Assembly (NCBI RefSeq): GCF_000158955.1
Contig: NZ_GG657757.1
Span: 5,110,278-5,174,277 of the forward strand
Direction of reading: 5' to 3'
DNA from: Streptomyces viridochromogenes DSM 40736
GTDB taxonomy: Bacteria > Actinomycetota > Actinomycetes > Streptomycetales > Streptomycetaceae
Length of the DNA stretch: 64,000 nucleotides
Shown here: piece after piece, positions 33,910 to 43,400 of the stretch
Numbering within the stretch: position 1 is the first letter of the stretch
Layout of the letters: each line of letters starts with the position of its first letter
Made by a program: the position numbers and the translations under genes
The notes under the pieces: generated by a model
Database searches by the model: none
Told to the model about the DNA's origin: nothing
What the model saw: the letters and a program-made list of their open reading frames with translations, nothing else

Positions 33910-34800
33910 TCAGATCCGGCGGACCTCCCCGGCCACGTGCAACCGGTCGTCCCGGCCGCGCAGTTCGAACCGGCCGTCCTCAGCCCCGTACGTCACCGTC
34001 GCGGGCAGCGGGACCGGTGCCCGGAACTCGGCACGGACCTGGCAGGAGTCCGGCGCGCCGTGCGCGGCGAGACAGCGGGCGACCGTCCACATGCCGTGCG
34101 CGATGGCCCGGGGGAAGCCGAACAGGCGGGCGGTGAGCGGGTGGAGGTGGATCGGGTTCCGGTCACCGGACGCGGCCGCGTACCGCCGCCCGACATCCTC
34201 ACCGATCCGCCACTCGGCGACGGCGGACCACGGCTGGCGCCCCTCCTCACCGCCGGGGTCGGCGGGGCCGGCGGGCTCGGCAGGCCCGGCAGATTCGGGG
34301 GACCGGGCAGGGTGGTGTGTGCGGTGGCGGGTGAGGTAGGTGCTGGTCGACTCCCACACCAGGTCCCCGCCCTCGCGCACCTCGGTGACGACCGTCGCCT
34401 CCGTGCCGCGCCGGTGCGCTGCCAGTCCCTCGACCCACACCGCGAGTTCGTACGCGCCGGTGGCCGGCATGCCCCGGTGCCGGGTGACCGTGATGGACGT
34501 GTGGACGAGGCCCAGCAGCGGCAGCGGAAAGTCCCGGCCGCTCATCAGCCGCATGGCCAGGGGGAATCCCAGCACGTGCGGATAGGTCAGCGGCAGCGCG
34601 TCCTCCCCGGTCGGGAATCCGCACACCCGCTCGTACGCCGCCAGTCGCGCCAGGTCGACGCGCAGGCCGGGCAGGACGAGCCGGGTGCGCGGGAACTCGG
34701 CTTCGGGGGAGGGCCGTTTGAAGGGCGACAACAGGGCGCCGCGGGCGAGGAGCGGGGCGAGGGACGGGGGCTGGGTGAGGACGAGAGCGGCGTCGGCCAT
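33910..34800 (-). CDS. MaoC-like (3R)-hydroxyacyl dehydratase
   Basis: 296 residues. Hot-dog fold hydratase motif YAAASGDRNPIHLHPLTARL and FGFPRAIAHGM, with the catalytic Asp/His pair of the R-hydratase type. An N-terminal half without the motif makes a double hot-dog, as in mycobacterial HtdX (Rv0241c). ATG 34800 overlaps the FabG stop (TGATG). Probably works on the FabG4 product in fatty-acid elongation or reversed beta-oxidation. Confidence 0.88.
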   Translation of the reverse strand: MADAALVLTQPPSLAPLLARGALLSPFKRPSPEAEFPRTRLVLPGLRVDLARLAAYERVCGFPTGEDALPLTYPHVLGFPLAMRLMSGRDFPLPLLGLVHTSITVTRHRGMPATGAYELAVWVEGLAAHRRGTEATVVTEVREGGDLVWESTSTYLTRHRTHHPARSPESAGPAEPAGPADPGGEEGRQPWSAVAEWRIGEDVGRRYAAASGDRNPIHLHPLTARLFGFPRAIAHGMWTVARCLAAHGAPDSCQVRAEFRAPVPLPATVTYGAEDGRFELRGRDDRLHVAGEVRRI

Positions 34801-36143
34801 CACGCCCCCAGCAGGCTCTGGCCGCAGACGCGGACGACCTGGCCGTTGACCGCGCCCGACCCCGGATCGGCGAGCCAGGCGGTGGTCTCGGCGACGTCGG
34901 CCGGGAGGCCGCCCTGGGCGAGGGAGTTCATCCGGCGGCCCGCCTCGCGGATGAACAGCGGGACGGCCGCCGTCATCTTCGTCTCGATGAAGCCGGGCGC
35001 GACCGCGTTGACCGTCACCCCGTGCTCCGCGAGCGCGCGGGGCGCGAGGGAGCGGACCAGGCCGACGACGCCCGCCTTGCTCGCGCCGTAGTTGGTCTGC
35101 CCGGCGTTGCCGGCGAGGCCCGCGATCGACGCCGTCGCCACGATCCGGCCGCCGCGGTTCAGTGTCCCGGCCTTGAGCAGCGCGTCCGTCGTGCGCAGCA
35201 CACTCGCCAGGTTCACCTCCAGCACCGGGATCCAGCGCTCCGCCGGCATGTTCACCAGCCGGCGGTCCCGGGTGATGCCCGCGTTGTGGACCAGCACGTC
35301 CAGGCCGTCGGGCAGGGCCTCGGCGATCCGGGCACCGGCGTCCGCGGCCGTGATGTCGAGGAGCAGGGCGGTGCCGCCGAGCCGGTCGGCGACGCGCCGG
35401 GCGTCCTGCCCGGCCTGCGGCACGTCGAGGACGACGACCCGGGCACCGTCCCGGGCGAGCGTCTCGGCGACCGCTTCACCGATGCCGCGTGCGGCGCCGG
35501 TGACCAGGGCGGTGCGGCCGGTGAGAGGGCGGTTCCGGTCGACGGGAGCCGAGGGCTCTTCGCCTGGCTCCTCGCTTGGCTGTTCGCCGGGCTGTTCGCC
35601 GGGCCCGACCTCGATCACCTGCCCGCTCACGTACGCCGACTTCGGCGACAGCAGGAAGCGGAGGGTGGACTCCGCGGCGGACGCGTCCGTGAGCCGGACC
35701 AGGTTCACGGTCCTGCCCCGGCCGATCTCCTTGCCGAGTGAGCGCGTGAAGCCCTCCAGGGCCTGCTGGGCGGCGGCCTGATGGTGGTCGGCGAGGTCGA
35801 GCGGCGCGCCGAGCACCACCACGCGCCCGCTCGCGGCGACCGACCGTACGACCGGGTGCAGGGCCGCGTGCACCTCGGCCAGACCCTCGACGTCCCGCAC
35901 CCCGGTCGCGTCCAGCACGACGGCGGCGGTCCGGCCGGAGCCGGCCGGGGCGACTCCCGTACGGGCGAGGACCGACGTCAGGTCGAGGCCGGAGCCGCCG
36001 GCGGTGAGGTGGAGCAGACCGCCGTCCAGGTCGGGCCGCTCGGCGGACCAGCGGGTCAGCGCCGCGGGCTGCGGCAGCCCGAGCCGACGGGTGAGGAAGC
36101 GGCCGGGTGCGGTACCGGTGAAGCGCAGATAGCGGTCGGCCAT
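34800..36143 (-). CDS. High-molecular-weight 3-oxoacyl-ACP/CoA reductase (FabG4-like)
   Basis: 447 residues from ATG 36143 (GGGAG upstream; the frame to 36197 is rejected). Residues ~1-190 form a degenerate Rossmann domain; the C-terminal SDR has TGAARGIGEAVAETLA and the catalytic SIAGLAGNAGQTNYGASKAG (Tyr/Lys). This two-domain build matches mycobacterial FabG4 (Rv0242c), which is NADH-linked. The order maoC - fabG4 - divergent thiolase reproduces Rv0241c-Rv0242c-Rv0243. Confidence 0.9.
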   Translation of the reverse strand: MADRYLRFTGTAPGRFLTRRLGLPQPAALTRWSAERPDLDGGLLHLTAGGSGLDLTSVLARTGVAPAGSGRTAAVVLDATGVRDVEGLAEVHAALHPVVRSVAASGRVVVLGAPLDLADHHQAAAQQALEGFTRSLGKEIGRGRTVNLVRLTDASAAESTLRFLLSPKSAYVSGQVIEVGPGEQPGEQPSEEPGEEPSAPVDRNRPLTGRTALVTGAARGIGEAVAETLARDGARVVVLDVPQAGQDARRVADRLGGTALLLDITAADAGARIAEALPDGLDVLVHNAGITRDRRLVNMPAERWIPVLEVNLASVLRTTDALLKAGTLNRGGRIVATASIAGLAGNAGQTNYGASKAGVVGLVRSLAPRALAEHGVTVNAVAPGFIETKMTAAVPLFIREAGRRMNSLAQGGLPADVAETTAWLADPGSGAVNGQVVRVCGQSLLGA

Positions 36144-36231
36144 TCCAACTCCCAGTTCCCGACGACGGCTCACACTGAAGGCGCACTCCTGACGCACTCC
36201 TGGAAGGCGCGTTCCTGAAGGCGCACTCTTG

Positions 36232-36261
36232 CTTACTCTGGAGTAAGGTTACCGGAGGTAA
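36232..36261. promoter_or_regulatory. Paired palindromes in the fabG4/thiolase divergent promoter
   Basis: CTTACTCTGGAGTAAG (36232-36247, arms of 7 around TG) is followed by TTACCGGAGGTAA (36249-36261, arms of 5 around GGA). Two adjacent palindromes with TTAC/GTAA ends look like a TetR-type operator. The thiolase ATG is 31 bp downstream. Confidence 0.65.
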
Positions 36262-36291
36262 GGCTACGTCACAGGCGAGGAGCAGGTCGAG

Positions 36292-37575
36292 ATGAGCCCC
36301 CAGGAGACGTCGGTGCGGCGCGTGGCGATCATCGGCGGAGCGCGCATCCCCTTCGCGCGCTCCGACGGCCCCTACGCCACCGCCTCCAACCAGCAGATGC
36401 TCACCGCCGCACTCGACGGCCTCGTCGAGCGCCACGGCCTCCAGGGGCCGGGCGCGGTGGGCGAGTTCGTCGCCGGCGCGGTCCTCAAGCACAGCCGCGA
36501 CTTCAACCTGGCCCGCGAGACGGTCCTCGGTTCGAAACTGGACCCGCGCACCCCCGCCTACGACATCCAGCAGGCCTGCGGCACCGGCCTCCAGGCCGTC
36601 ATCGCCGCCGCCAACAAGATCGCCCTCGGCCAGACGGAGTCCGCCGTCGCGGGCGGCGCCGACACGGCCAGCGACGCACCCCTCGGCGTCAACGACACCC
36701 TGCGCCGCATCCTCCTGGAGGCCCGGCGGGCGAAGTCGGTGAGCGGCCGGCTGAAGGCCCTGGCGAAAGTACGCCCCTCCCACCTCGTCCCCGACATCCC
36801 GCGCAACGCCGAGCCGCGCACCGGCCTGTCCATGGGGGAACACGCCGCCGTCACCGCACGCGCCTGGGGCATCGGCCGCGAGGCCCAGGACGAACTGGCG
36901 GCGGCCAGCCACCAGCGACTGGCGGCAGCGTACGAACGCGGCTTCTTCCAGGACCTGGTGATCCCCTTCCGCGGCCTGGCCCGCGACCAGAACCTGCGCC
37001 CCGGTTCCACGGTGGGGAAACTGGCCGCCCTGAAGCCGGTGTTCGGCCTCGACCACCCCCACCCGACCATGACGGCCGGGAACTCCACCCCGCTGACCGA
37101 CGGCGCGGCCACCGTGCTGCTGGCGAGCGAGGAGTGGGCCCGCGAGCGCGGGCTGGAGCCGCTGGCGTACCTGACGGCGTACGAGACGGCGGCCGTCGAC
37201 TTCGTCGGCGGTGATGTGGCCGACGGCGAGGACGGCCTGCTCATGGCGCCCGCGTACGCCGTCCCCCGCATGCTGGAGCGTGCCGGGCTGGAGCTGTCCG
37301 ACTTCGAACTGGTCGAGATCCACGAGGCGTTCGCCTCCCAGGTGCTGGCGACGCTCGCCGCCTGGGAGAAGCGGGGCCTCGGCACGGTGGACCGCGACCG
37401 GCTGAACGTCGCCGGTTCGTCCCTCGCGACCGGCCACCCCTTCGCCGCCACCGGCGCCCGCATCGTGGCCACCCTCGCCCGGCTCCTCGCCGAACGGGAC
37501 GCGCCCGCCCGCGGGCTGATCTCCGTGTGCGCGGCGGGCGGGCAGGGGGTGACGGCGATCCTGGAGCGGGCCTGA
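36292..37575 (+). CDS. Acetyl-CoA C-acetyltransferase (thiolase, FadA2/FadI-like)
   Basis: 427 residues. The acylation Cys lies in DIQQACGTGLQAV, the His in LVEIHEAFASQV, and the proton-relay Cys in SVCAAGGQGVTAI; NVAGSSLATGHPFAATGARI is the CoA/active-site loop. Divergent from fabG4-maoC with shared palindromes, implying joint control. Could cleave 3-ketoacyl-CoA or condense acyl-CoA units. Confidence 0.93.
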   Translation: MSPQETSVRRVAIIGGARIPFARSDGPYATASNQQMLTAALDGLVERHGLQGPGAVGEFVAGAVLKHSRDFNLARETVLGSKLDPRTPAYDIQQACGTGLQAVIAAANKIALGQTESAVAGGADTASDAPLGVNDTLRRILLEARRAKSVSGRLKALAKVRPSHLVPDIPRNAEPRTGLSMGEHAAVTARAWGIGREAQDELAAASHQRLAAAYERGFFQDLVIPFRGLARDQNLRPGSTVGKLAALKPVFGLDHPHPTMTAGNSTPLTDGAATVLLASEEWARERGLEPLAYLTAYETAAVDFVGGDVADGEDGLLMAPAYAVPRMLERAGLELSDFELVEIHEAFASQVLATLAAWEKRGLGTVDRDRLNVAGSSLATGHPFAATGARIVATLARLLAERDAPARGLISVCAAGGQGVTAILERA

Positions 37576-37807
37576 GAGCCGGCGGACGTACCGAACCTGA
37601 AAGTCCCTCACGTAACCTCCGAGAATGCACAGGCCCGGCTCCGGACCATTCCCGAACCCGCACAAACCCGCCACGTGAGGGCCGTACGATCCGGTTCCTA
37701 CCGCCAGTAACCCCTTTCTGGGGGTTCAGCCGGTTGAGCGCCTCGGCGTGCGAGGCACGTACGTCATGCAGCAAGCAGTTCATCGCTGCACGCCCCAGGA
37801 GCCGCCC

Positions 37808-39727
37808 GTGTCCACTGCGTATCCCTCCTCCGCCTACGGCGACGTGTACGGCGGACCGGTCCTGGTCGAGCCCGAGACGCGGCGCCTGGACGGGGCGGTG
37901 CGGGAGGCGTCCGTACCGCCGCTGGCGCCGCCGTGGACGCACGGGTCGCTCGCCGACCTGCCGTTCGACAACGCGAGCGCTGACCCGGGGGCCGTGGCGC
38001 TGAGCCGCAGGGACGCCGACGGGCGCTGGAGCGACGTCACGGCGGCCGAGTTCGCGGGGCAGGTGCTGGCCGTGGCGAAGGGGATGATCGCCGAGGGCCT
38101 GATGCCGGGCGACCGCATCGCGGTGATGGCCCGCACGATCTACGAGTGGACGGTCCTGGACTTCGCGGCCTGGTCGGCCGGACTGGTCACCGTCCCCATC
38201 TACCCCACGTCCTCCGTCTTCCAGGCCCGCTGGATCCTCCAGGACTCCGGCGCCGTCGCCCTCGTCACCGAGACCGCCGGGCAGGCCGCCGCGCTCGGCC
38301 CGGAGCGGGAACGCCTGCCCGACCTCCAGCACGTGTGGGTCGTGGAGAAGGGGCACCTGGACCGGCTCGTGGAAGCCGGAGCGCACCTGAGCGACCAGGA
38401 GGTCGAGGTGCGGCGCGGCATGTCGGGCCCCGACACGCTCGCCACCCTCATCTACACCTCGGGCACCACCGGCCGCCCCAAGGGCTGCGTGCTCACCCAC
38501 GGCAACTTCTTCGCCGAGGTGGACAACGCGATCGAGCTCCTCTACCCCGTCTTCAGGGCGAAGACCAGCGAAGAGGCCTCGGTCCTGCTGTTCCTGCCCA
38601 TGTCCCACGTCTTCGGCCGCATGGTGGCCATCGCGTGCATCCGCGCCCGCGTACGGCTGGGCCACGCGCCCAGCATCAAGGCGGACCACCTCCTGCCGGA
38701 CCTCGCCAGCTTCCGGCCGACCTGTCTGCTGGCCATCCCGTACATGCTGGAGAAGGTCTTCAACTCGGCCCGCGCCAAGGCCGAGGCGGGCGGCCGGCTG
38801 TCGTCCTTCGACCGGGCCGTGTCGGTCGCGCAGCGCTACGGCGAGGCGATGGAGGCCCAGCAGACGGGCACCGGCCCCGGCCCCACCCGCGCGCTCAGGA
38901 CGGCCCGGGTCTTCTACGACCCGCTCGTCTACCGCCGCATCCGCAACGCCATGGGCGGCAGGGTCCGCTACGCCATCTGCGGCGGCTCACCGCTCGGCCG
39001 GCGCCTGGCCGCGTTCTACGCCGGAGCCGGCATCGAGATCTTCGAGGGCTACGGCCTCACGGAGACGACCGGCGCGTCCACTGTCACCCCGCCCCTCAAA
39101 CCCCGCCTCGGCACGGTCGGCTGGCCCCTGCCCGGCACCCGCGTCCGCATCGCCGCCGACGGCGAGATCCTCCTCGCCGGCGACCACGTGCTGCGCGGCT
39201 ACTGGGACCCCCAGGCCGGAGGCGTCGTCCCCGCCGCCCCGGACGGCTGGCTCGCCACCGGCGACATCGGCGAACTCGACGACGAGGGCTACCTGACCAT
39301 CACCGGCCGCAAGAAGGAACTCCTGATCACCGCGGGCGGCAAGAGCGTCGCCCCGGCGCCCCTGGAGAACTGGCTGCGCTCCCACCCCCTGATCTCCCAG
39401 TGCATGGTCATCGGCGACGGCCGCCCCTACGTCTCGGCCCTGATCACCCTCGACCCCGACGGCATCACCCACTGGCGCCAGATGAACGGCAAACACCCCG
39501 TACCGGCCACCCTCCTCGTCGACGACGAGGAACTCCGCTCCGTCCTCCAGCGCGCCGTCGACGAGGCCAACAAACTGGTCTCACGCCCCGAATCCATCCG
39601 CCGCTTCGCCATCCTTCCCGCGGACTTCACCGAGGAGGCGGGCCACTTGACGCCCTCGATGAAACTCCGCCGCCAGGCGGTGATGCGCACGTTCGCGACG
39701 GAGGTGGAGGGGCTTTACGCGCGATGA
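37808..39727 (+). CDS. Long-chain acyl-CoA synthetase (FadD-like)
   Basis: 639 residues from GTG 37808 (AGGAG 6 nt upstream); the frame to 37748 has no ribosome site. AMP-binding P-loop LIYTSGTTGRPKGCVLTHG, EGYGLTETTGAST, and GWLATGDIGELDDEGYLTITGRKKELLI are clear. Activates fatty acids for the neighbouring thiolase/reductase/hydratase set. The 232-bp leader after the thiolase suggests its own promoter. Confidence 0.92.
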   Translation: MSTAYPSSAYGDVYGGPVLVEPETRRLDGAVREASVPPLAPPWTHGSLADLPFDNASADPGAVALSRRDADGRWSDVTAAEFAGQVLAVAKGMIAEGLMPGDRIAVMARTIYEWTVLDFAAWSAGLVTVPIYPTSSVFQARWILQDSGAVALVTETAGQAAALGPERERLPDLQHVWVVEKGHLDRLVEAGAHLSDQEVEVRRGMSGPDTLATLIYTSGTTGRPKGCVLTHGNFFAEVDNAIELLYPVFRAKTSEEASVLLFLPMSHVFGRMVAIACIRARVRLGHAPSIKADHLLPDLASFRPTCLLAIPYMLEKVFNSARAKAEAGGRLSSFDRAVSVAQRYGEAMEAQQTGTGPGPTRALRTARVFYDPLVYRRIRNAMGGRVRYAICGGSPLGRRLAAFYAGAGIEIFEGYGLTETTGASTVTPPLKPRLGTVGWPLPGTRVRIAADGEILLAGDHVLRGYWDPQAGGVVPAAPDGWLATGDIGELDDEGYLTITGRKKELLITAGGKSVAPAPLENWLRSHPLISQCMVIGDGRPYVSALITLDPDGITHWRQMNGKHPVPATLLVDDEELRSVLQRAVDEANKLVSRPESIRRFAILPADFTEEAGHLTPSMKLRRQAVMRTFATEVEGLYAR

Positions 39728-39895
39728 GACAGGGCGCGGCGACCGGCTCCCCGAGGGGCAAGGGCTTGCCCGGGGGCGGGTCGGGCGCGCGGCCTTTGCG
39801 AGGTCTTCACACGGATTCCTTGACGCCGCACGCCGTCTCCCCTTGGCTTTCGAACAATCTCGTCGCGATGCTCCCCCCATCGGAAGGCACCACCA

Positions 39896-41017
39896 GTGAA
39901 AGCGCGTAACACCCGTCGGACCGCTCTGCGTCCCCTCACCCTAGGCCTGGCGGTCTCCGTGTCGGCCCTGTCCCTCGCCGCGTGCGGTGACAGCGGGAGC
40001 GACGACGCCGGGGCGAAGAAGAGCAACGACATCACGGTGGGGCTGCTGCTGCCCGACCGGGACACGGCACGCTTCGAGAAGTTCGACTACCCGCTGATCA
40101 AGGAGGAGGTCGCCTCCCTCACAGAGAACAAGGGCAAGGTCAGCTACGCCAACGCCGAGGCGAGCGCGTCCAGACAGAGCGAGCAGTTCCAGAAGATGAT
40201 CGACGACAAGGTCGACGTCATCCTGGTGGACGCCCTGGATTCCAAGAAGATCGCCCCGGACGTACGGAAGGCCAAGGACGCCGGCATCCCGGTCATCGCC
40301 TACGACCGGCTTGCCGAGGGCCCCATCGACGCCTACGTGTCCCACGACAACGAACTCGTCGGGCAGGTGCAGGGCCGCGCCATCGTGGGCGAACTCGGCG
40401 ACAGGGCCGAGAACAGCAAGGTCGTTATGATGAACGGCGACCCCGCCGACCCGAACACCGCACGCTTCAAGGACGGCGCCCTGAGCGAGCTCCAGGGCCA
40501 GGTCCACATCGTCAAGCAGTACGACACCAAGGAGTGGAAGCCCGCCATCGCCAAGGCGAACACGGAGAAGGCGATCCAGGCCGTCGGGCTGAACAACATC
40601 GCCGCCGTCTACTCCGCCAACGACGGCATGGCGGGCGCCGTCATCGAGGCCCTCGAGGAGGCCGGCGCCACCAAGATGCCGCCGGTGACCGGACAGGACG
40701 CCAACCTCGACGCCGTGCAGCGGGTCGTCTCGGGCGAGCAGTACATGACCGTGTACAAGTCCTTCCTGCTGGAGGCGACGAACGCCGCGAAGATCGCGGT
40801 GGCCAAGGTGCAGGGACGAGCGATCGAGTTCGCCGCGCTGACCCGGGAGACGGTCGACAGCCCGACGGCGAAGAACATCCCGGCGATGCTGGTACCGGTG
40901 GTCGCCCTCACCCAGGACAACATCAAGGAGACGGTGATCACGGACGGCGTGTACACCGTGAAGGACATCTGCACCCCGAAGTACAAGGCGGACTGCGCGG
41001 CGATCGGCCTGGATTAG
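39896..41017 (+). CDS. Sugar-binding lipoprotein (XylF-like ABC substrate-binding protein)
   Basis: 373 residues from GTG 39896. Basic N-terminus, hydrophobic stretch and lipobox LAAC show a lipoprotein. Periplasmic-binding-protein type 1 fold: DITVGLLLPDRDTARFEKFD, IDDKVDVILVDALDSKKIAP, GIPVIAYDRL and YSANDGMAGAVIEALEEAG. The closest named class is the xylose/multiple-sugar binders. No permease or ATPase genes are adjacent, so it is an orphan here. Confidence 0.85.
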   Translation: MKARNTRRTALRPLTLGLAVSVSALSLAACGDSGSDDAGAKKSNDITVGLLLPDRDTARFEKFDYPLIKEEVASLTENKGKVSYANAEASASRQSEQFQKMIDDKVDVILVDALDSKKIAPDVRKAKDAGIPVIAYDRLAEGPIDAYVSHDNELVGQVQGRAIVGELGDRAENSKVVMMNGDPADPNTARFKDGALSELQGQVHIVKQYDTKEWKPAIAKANTEKAIQAVGLNNIAAVYSANDGMAGAVIEALEEAGATKMPPVTGQDANLDAVQRVVSGEQYMTVYKSFLLEATNAAKIAVAKVQGRAIEFAALTRETVDSPTAKNIPAMLVPVVALTQDNIKETVITDGVYTVKDICTPKYKADCAAIGLD

Positions 41018-41027
41018 CGGGCAGCAC

Positions 41028-41044
41028 CCGGCCCGAGGGGCCGG
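41028..41044 (+). terminator. Short hairpin after the XylF-like gene
   Basis: CCGGCCC-GAG-GGGCCGG, a 7-bp stem 11 bp after the stop. Confidence 0.55.
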
Positions 41045-41130
41045 ACGGGGCCCGGCGCCGCGCGGCGGCGGCCCCGGGGGCGACACCGTCGTGGGAGCGG
41101 TCCGCCCGTGATGTCGAGACGGCCCGTGCA

Positions 41131-41208
41131 CGAGCGCCGGGCCGGACCAGGGGTACCGAGCGCCGGGCCGGACCAGGGGTACCGAGCGCCGGGCCGGACC
41201 AGGGGTAC
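41131..41208. repeat. Three perfect 26-bp tandem repeats
   Basis: CGAGCGCCGGGCCGGACCAG then GGGTAC, three times with no spacers, plus a trailing CGAG. It lies 207 bp before the FAD dehydrogenase start. Confidence 0.95.
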
Positions 41209-41415
41209 CGAGAGGCGGCCGCGAGGCCGGAGAACCGGTCCCCGGCGGCTCCGGGGACTCACCCGCGGAGCCGACTCGTCCGGATCGACGCACGGCTCGC
41301 GCAGTCCCGGTTCCCGGAAGTGGCTGAACTCGCCGTCCCTGCACGGCTCTTGACTTCGCAAGGCCCGCGCGCGACAGTCCCCACCCCTTCGCGTTCCTCT
41401 CGGGCTGGAGCGGAC

Positions 41416-43197
41416 ATGACGACGAGCACGGACACCGCGGGGACTTCCGGGGCCCCGTCCCGAAGACGAGTGCTGGCCGGTGCCGCCGGTGCCGGGCTCG
41501 CGGTCGCCGCCGGGGTGCAACAGGGCGCCCACGCCGCCGACCTGCCCCCGCTCGGCACGTACGACGTCGTCGTCATCGGGTCCGGCGCGGCCGGGATGAC
41601 GGCCGCGCTGACCGCCGCCGGGCAGGGGCTGAGCTGTGTGGTCGTGGAGAAGGCCCCGACCTTCGGCGGCTCCGCCGCCCGCTCCGGCGCCGGGATCTGG
41701 ATCCCCAACAACCAGGTGATCCTGGCGGCCGGTGTCCCCGACACCCCCGCCATGGCCGCCGCCTACCTCGCCGCCGTCGTCGGCCCGGACGTCCCCGCCG
41801 ACCGGCAGCGCGCCTTCCTCACCCACGGCCCGGCGACGATCTCCTACGTCATGGCCCACAGCCCCCTGCGGTTCCGCTGGATGGAGGGCTACAGCGACTA
41901 CTACCCGGAGCTGCCCGGCGGCCTCCCGAACGGCCGCTCCATCGAACCCGACCAGATCGACGGCCACCTCCTGGGCCCCGAGTTGGCCCGCCTGAACCCG
42001 CCCTACATGGACGTCCCCGCCGGCATGGTCGTCTTCAGCGCCGACTACAAGTGGGTCGCCCTGGCCGCGGTGCACGCCAAGGGCGCGGCCGTGGCCGCAC
42101 AGTGCCTGGCCCGGGGCACGGCCGCGGCCCTGCGGGGCGAGAAGCCCCTCACCATGGGTCAGGCCCTGGCGGCCGGCCTGCGCGCGGGGCTGCGGTCCGC
42201 CGGGGTGCCGGTGTGGCTGAACACGCCCCTGACCGATCTGCACGCCGAGAACGGCACCGTCACCGGAGCCGTCGTCACCCGTGACGGCACCCCTGGCCTG
42301 ATCAGGGCCCGCCGGGGCGTGATCGTCGGCTCCGGCGGCTTCGAGCACAACGCGGCGATGCGCGACCGCTTCCAGCGGCAGCCGATCGGCACGGACTGGA
42401 CGGTCGGCGCGAAGGAGAACACCGGCGACGGCATCCGGGCGGGGGAGCGGCTCGGCGCGGCCCTCGACCTCATGGAGGACGCCTGGTGGGGCCCGGCGAT
42501 CCCGATCCCGGGCGATCCCTACTTCTGCCTCGCCGAACGCACCCTGCCCGGCGGCCTGCTGGTGAACGGGTCGGGCAGGCGCTTCGTCAACGAGGCCGCG
42601 CCCTACAGCGACGTCGTCCACACCATGTACGACGTCCACGACACGGACCCTGCCATCCCGTGCTGGCTGATCGTCGACCAGAACTACCGCAACCGCTACC
42701 TCTTCAAGGACGTCCTGCCGGCCCTTCCCGTCCCCGACGACTGGTACGACTCGGGCGCCGCGCACAAGGCCTGGACCCTGGACGCGCTGGCGGCCTCGAT
42801 CGGCGTACCCGCGGCGGCCCTGCGCACCACGGTCGACCGCTTCAACACCCAGGCACGGCAGGGCAAGGACCCCGACTTCCACCGCGGCGACAGCGCCTAC
42901 GACCACTACTACACGGACCCGAACATCCTGCCGAACTCCTGCCTCGCCCCGCTCTGGCTGCCACCGTTCCACGCCTTCCGCATCGTCCCCGGCGACCTCG
43001 GCACGAAGGGCGGAATGCGGACCGACGCCCGCGCCCGCGTGCTGCGGGAGGACGGCTCGGTGATCCGCGGCCTGTACGCCGCGGGCAACGCGAGCGCCGC
43101 AGTCATGGGCCACAGCTACGCCGGAGCGGGCTCCACCATCGGCCCGGCGATGACGTTCGGATACATCGCCGCGAAGGACATAGGAGGAACGTTGTAG
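41416..43197 (+). CDS. Tat-exported FAD-dependent dehydrogenase (3-ketosteroid dehydrogenase/fumarate reductase family)
   Basis: 593 residues from ATG 41416 (GGAG upstream); the frame open from 40534 is antisense or shadow. Tat signal SRRRVLAGAAGAGLAVAAG, then the FAD dinucleotide motif DVVVIGSGAAGMTAAL and the C-terminal GLYAAGNASAAVMGHSYAGA (FAD_binding_2). The build resembles 3-ketosteroid delta-1-dehydrogenases, but export is unusual for that group. Substrate unknown. Confidence 0.85.
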   Translation: MTTSTDTAGTSGAPSRRRVLAGAAGAGLAVAAGVQQGAHAADLPPLGTYDVVVIGSGAAGMTAALTAAGQGLSCVVVEKAPTFGGSAARSGAGIWIPNNQVILAAGVPDTPAMAAAYLAAVVGPDVPADRQRAFLTHGPATISYVMAHSPLRFRWMEGYSDYYPELPGGLPNGRSIEPDQIDGHLLGPELARLNPPYMDVPAGMVVFSADYKWVALAAVHAKGAAVAAQCLARGTAAALRGEKPLTMGQALAAGLRAGLRSAGVPVWLNTPLTDLHAENGTVTGAVVTRDGTPGLIRARRGVIVGSGGFEHNAAMRDRFQRQPIGTDWTVGAKENTGDGIRAGERLGAALDLMEDAWWGPAIPIPGDPYFCLAERTLPGGLLVNGSGRRFVNEAAPYSDVVHTMYDVHDTDPAIPCWLIVDQNYRNRYLFKDVLPALPVPDDWYDSGAAHKAWTLDALAASIGVPAAALRTTVDRFNTQARQGKDPDFHRGDSAYDHYYTDPNILPNSCLAPLWLPPFHAFRIVPGDLGTKGGMRTDARARVLREDGSVIRGLYAAGNASAAVMGHSYAGAGSTIGPAMTFGYIAAKDIGGTL

Positions 43198-43295
43198 GGC
43201 GGCGAGCGGGCGGACTTCCGGGGTTTCCCGGGGTACGGGGCCTCGGGGCACGCGGCGTTGCCGGGGGCTCCGGTGCCACAAAAGCTCCCCGAGCC

Positions 43296-43392
43296 CCTGG
43301 AGTCCCTGGAGCCCCTGGACCTCCTGGAGTCCCTGGAGCCACATGAGTGGCAGGGGTGGCTTCAGTACGCCTCCGCCTCCGCCTCCGCCTCC
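43296..43392. repeat. Two short tandem arrays
   Basis: Five 9-bp units of the type CCTGGAGYC (43296-43340) and four GCCTCC hexamers (43369-43392). Both lie between the convergent dehydrogenase and methyltransferase genes. Confidence 0.85.
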
Positions 43393-43400
43393 GGAGCTGC

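Larger units (their letters stand above)
41018..41415. other. Gap holding a hairpin and a 26-bp tandem repeat
   Basis: 398 bp without a credible gene. It contains the hairpin at 41028-41044, the triple repeat at 41131-41208, and another hairpin at 41238-41258 (GTCCCCGG / CCGGGGAC). TTGACT at ~41350 could be a -35 box for the next gene, but no -10 is evident. Confidence 0.6.

Noticed and set aside
35476..37674. 732-codon minus-strand ORF across the thiolase and fabG4 genes
   Set aside because: Overlaps two strong genes in other frames; no coherent protein.
41131..41208. CRISPR or operator array by default
   Set aside because: Three head-to-tail 26-bp copies without spacers; only a tandem repeat can be claimed.
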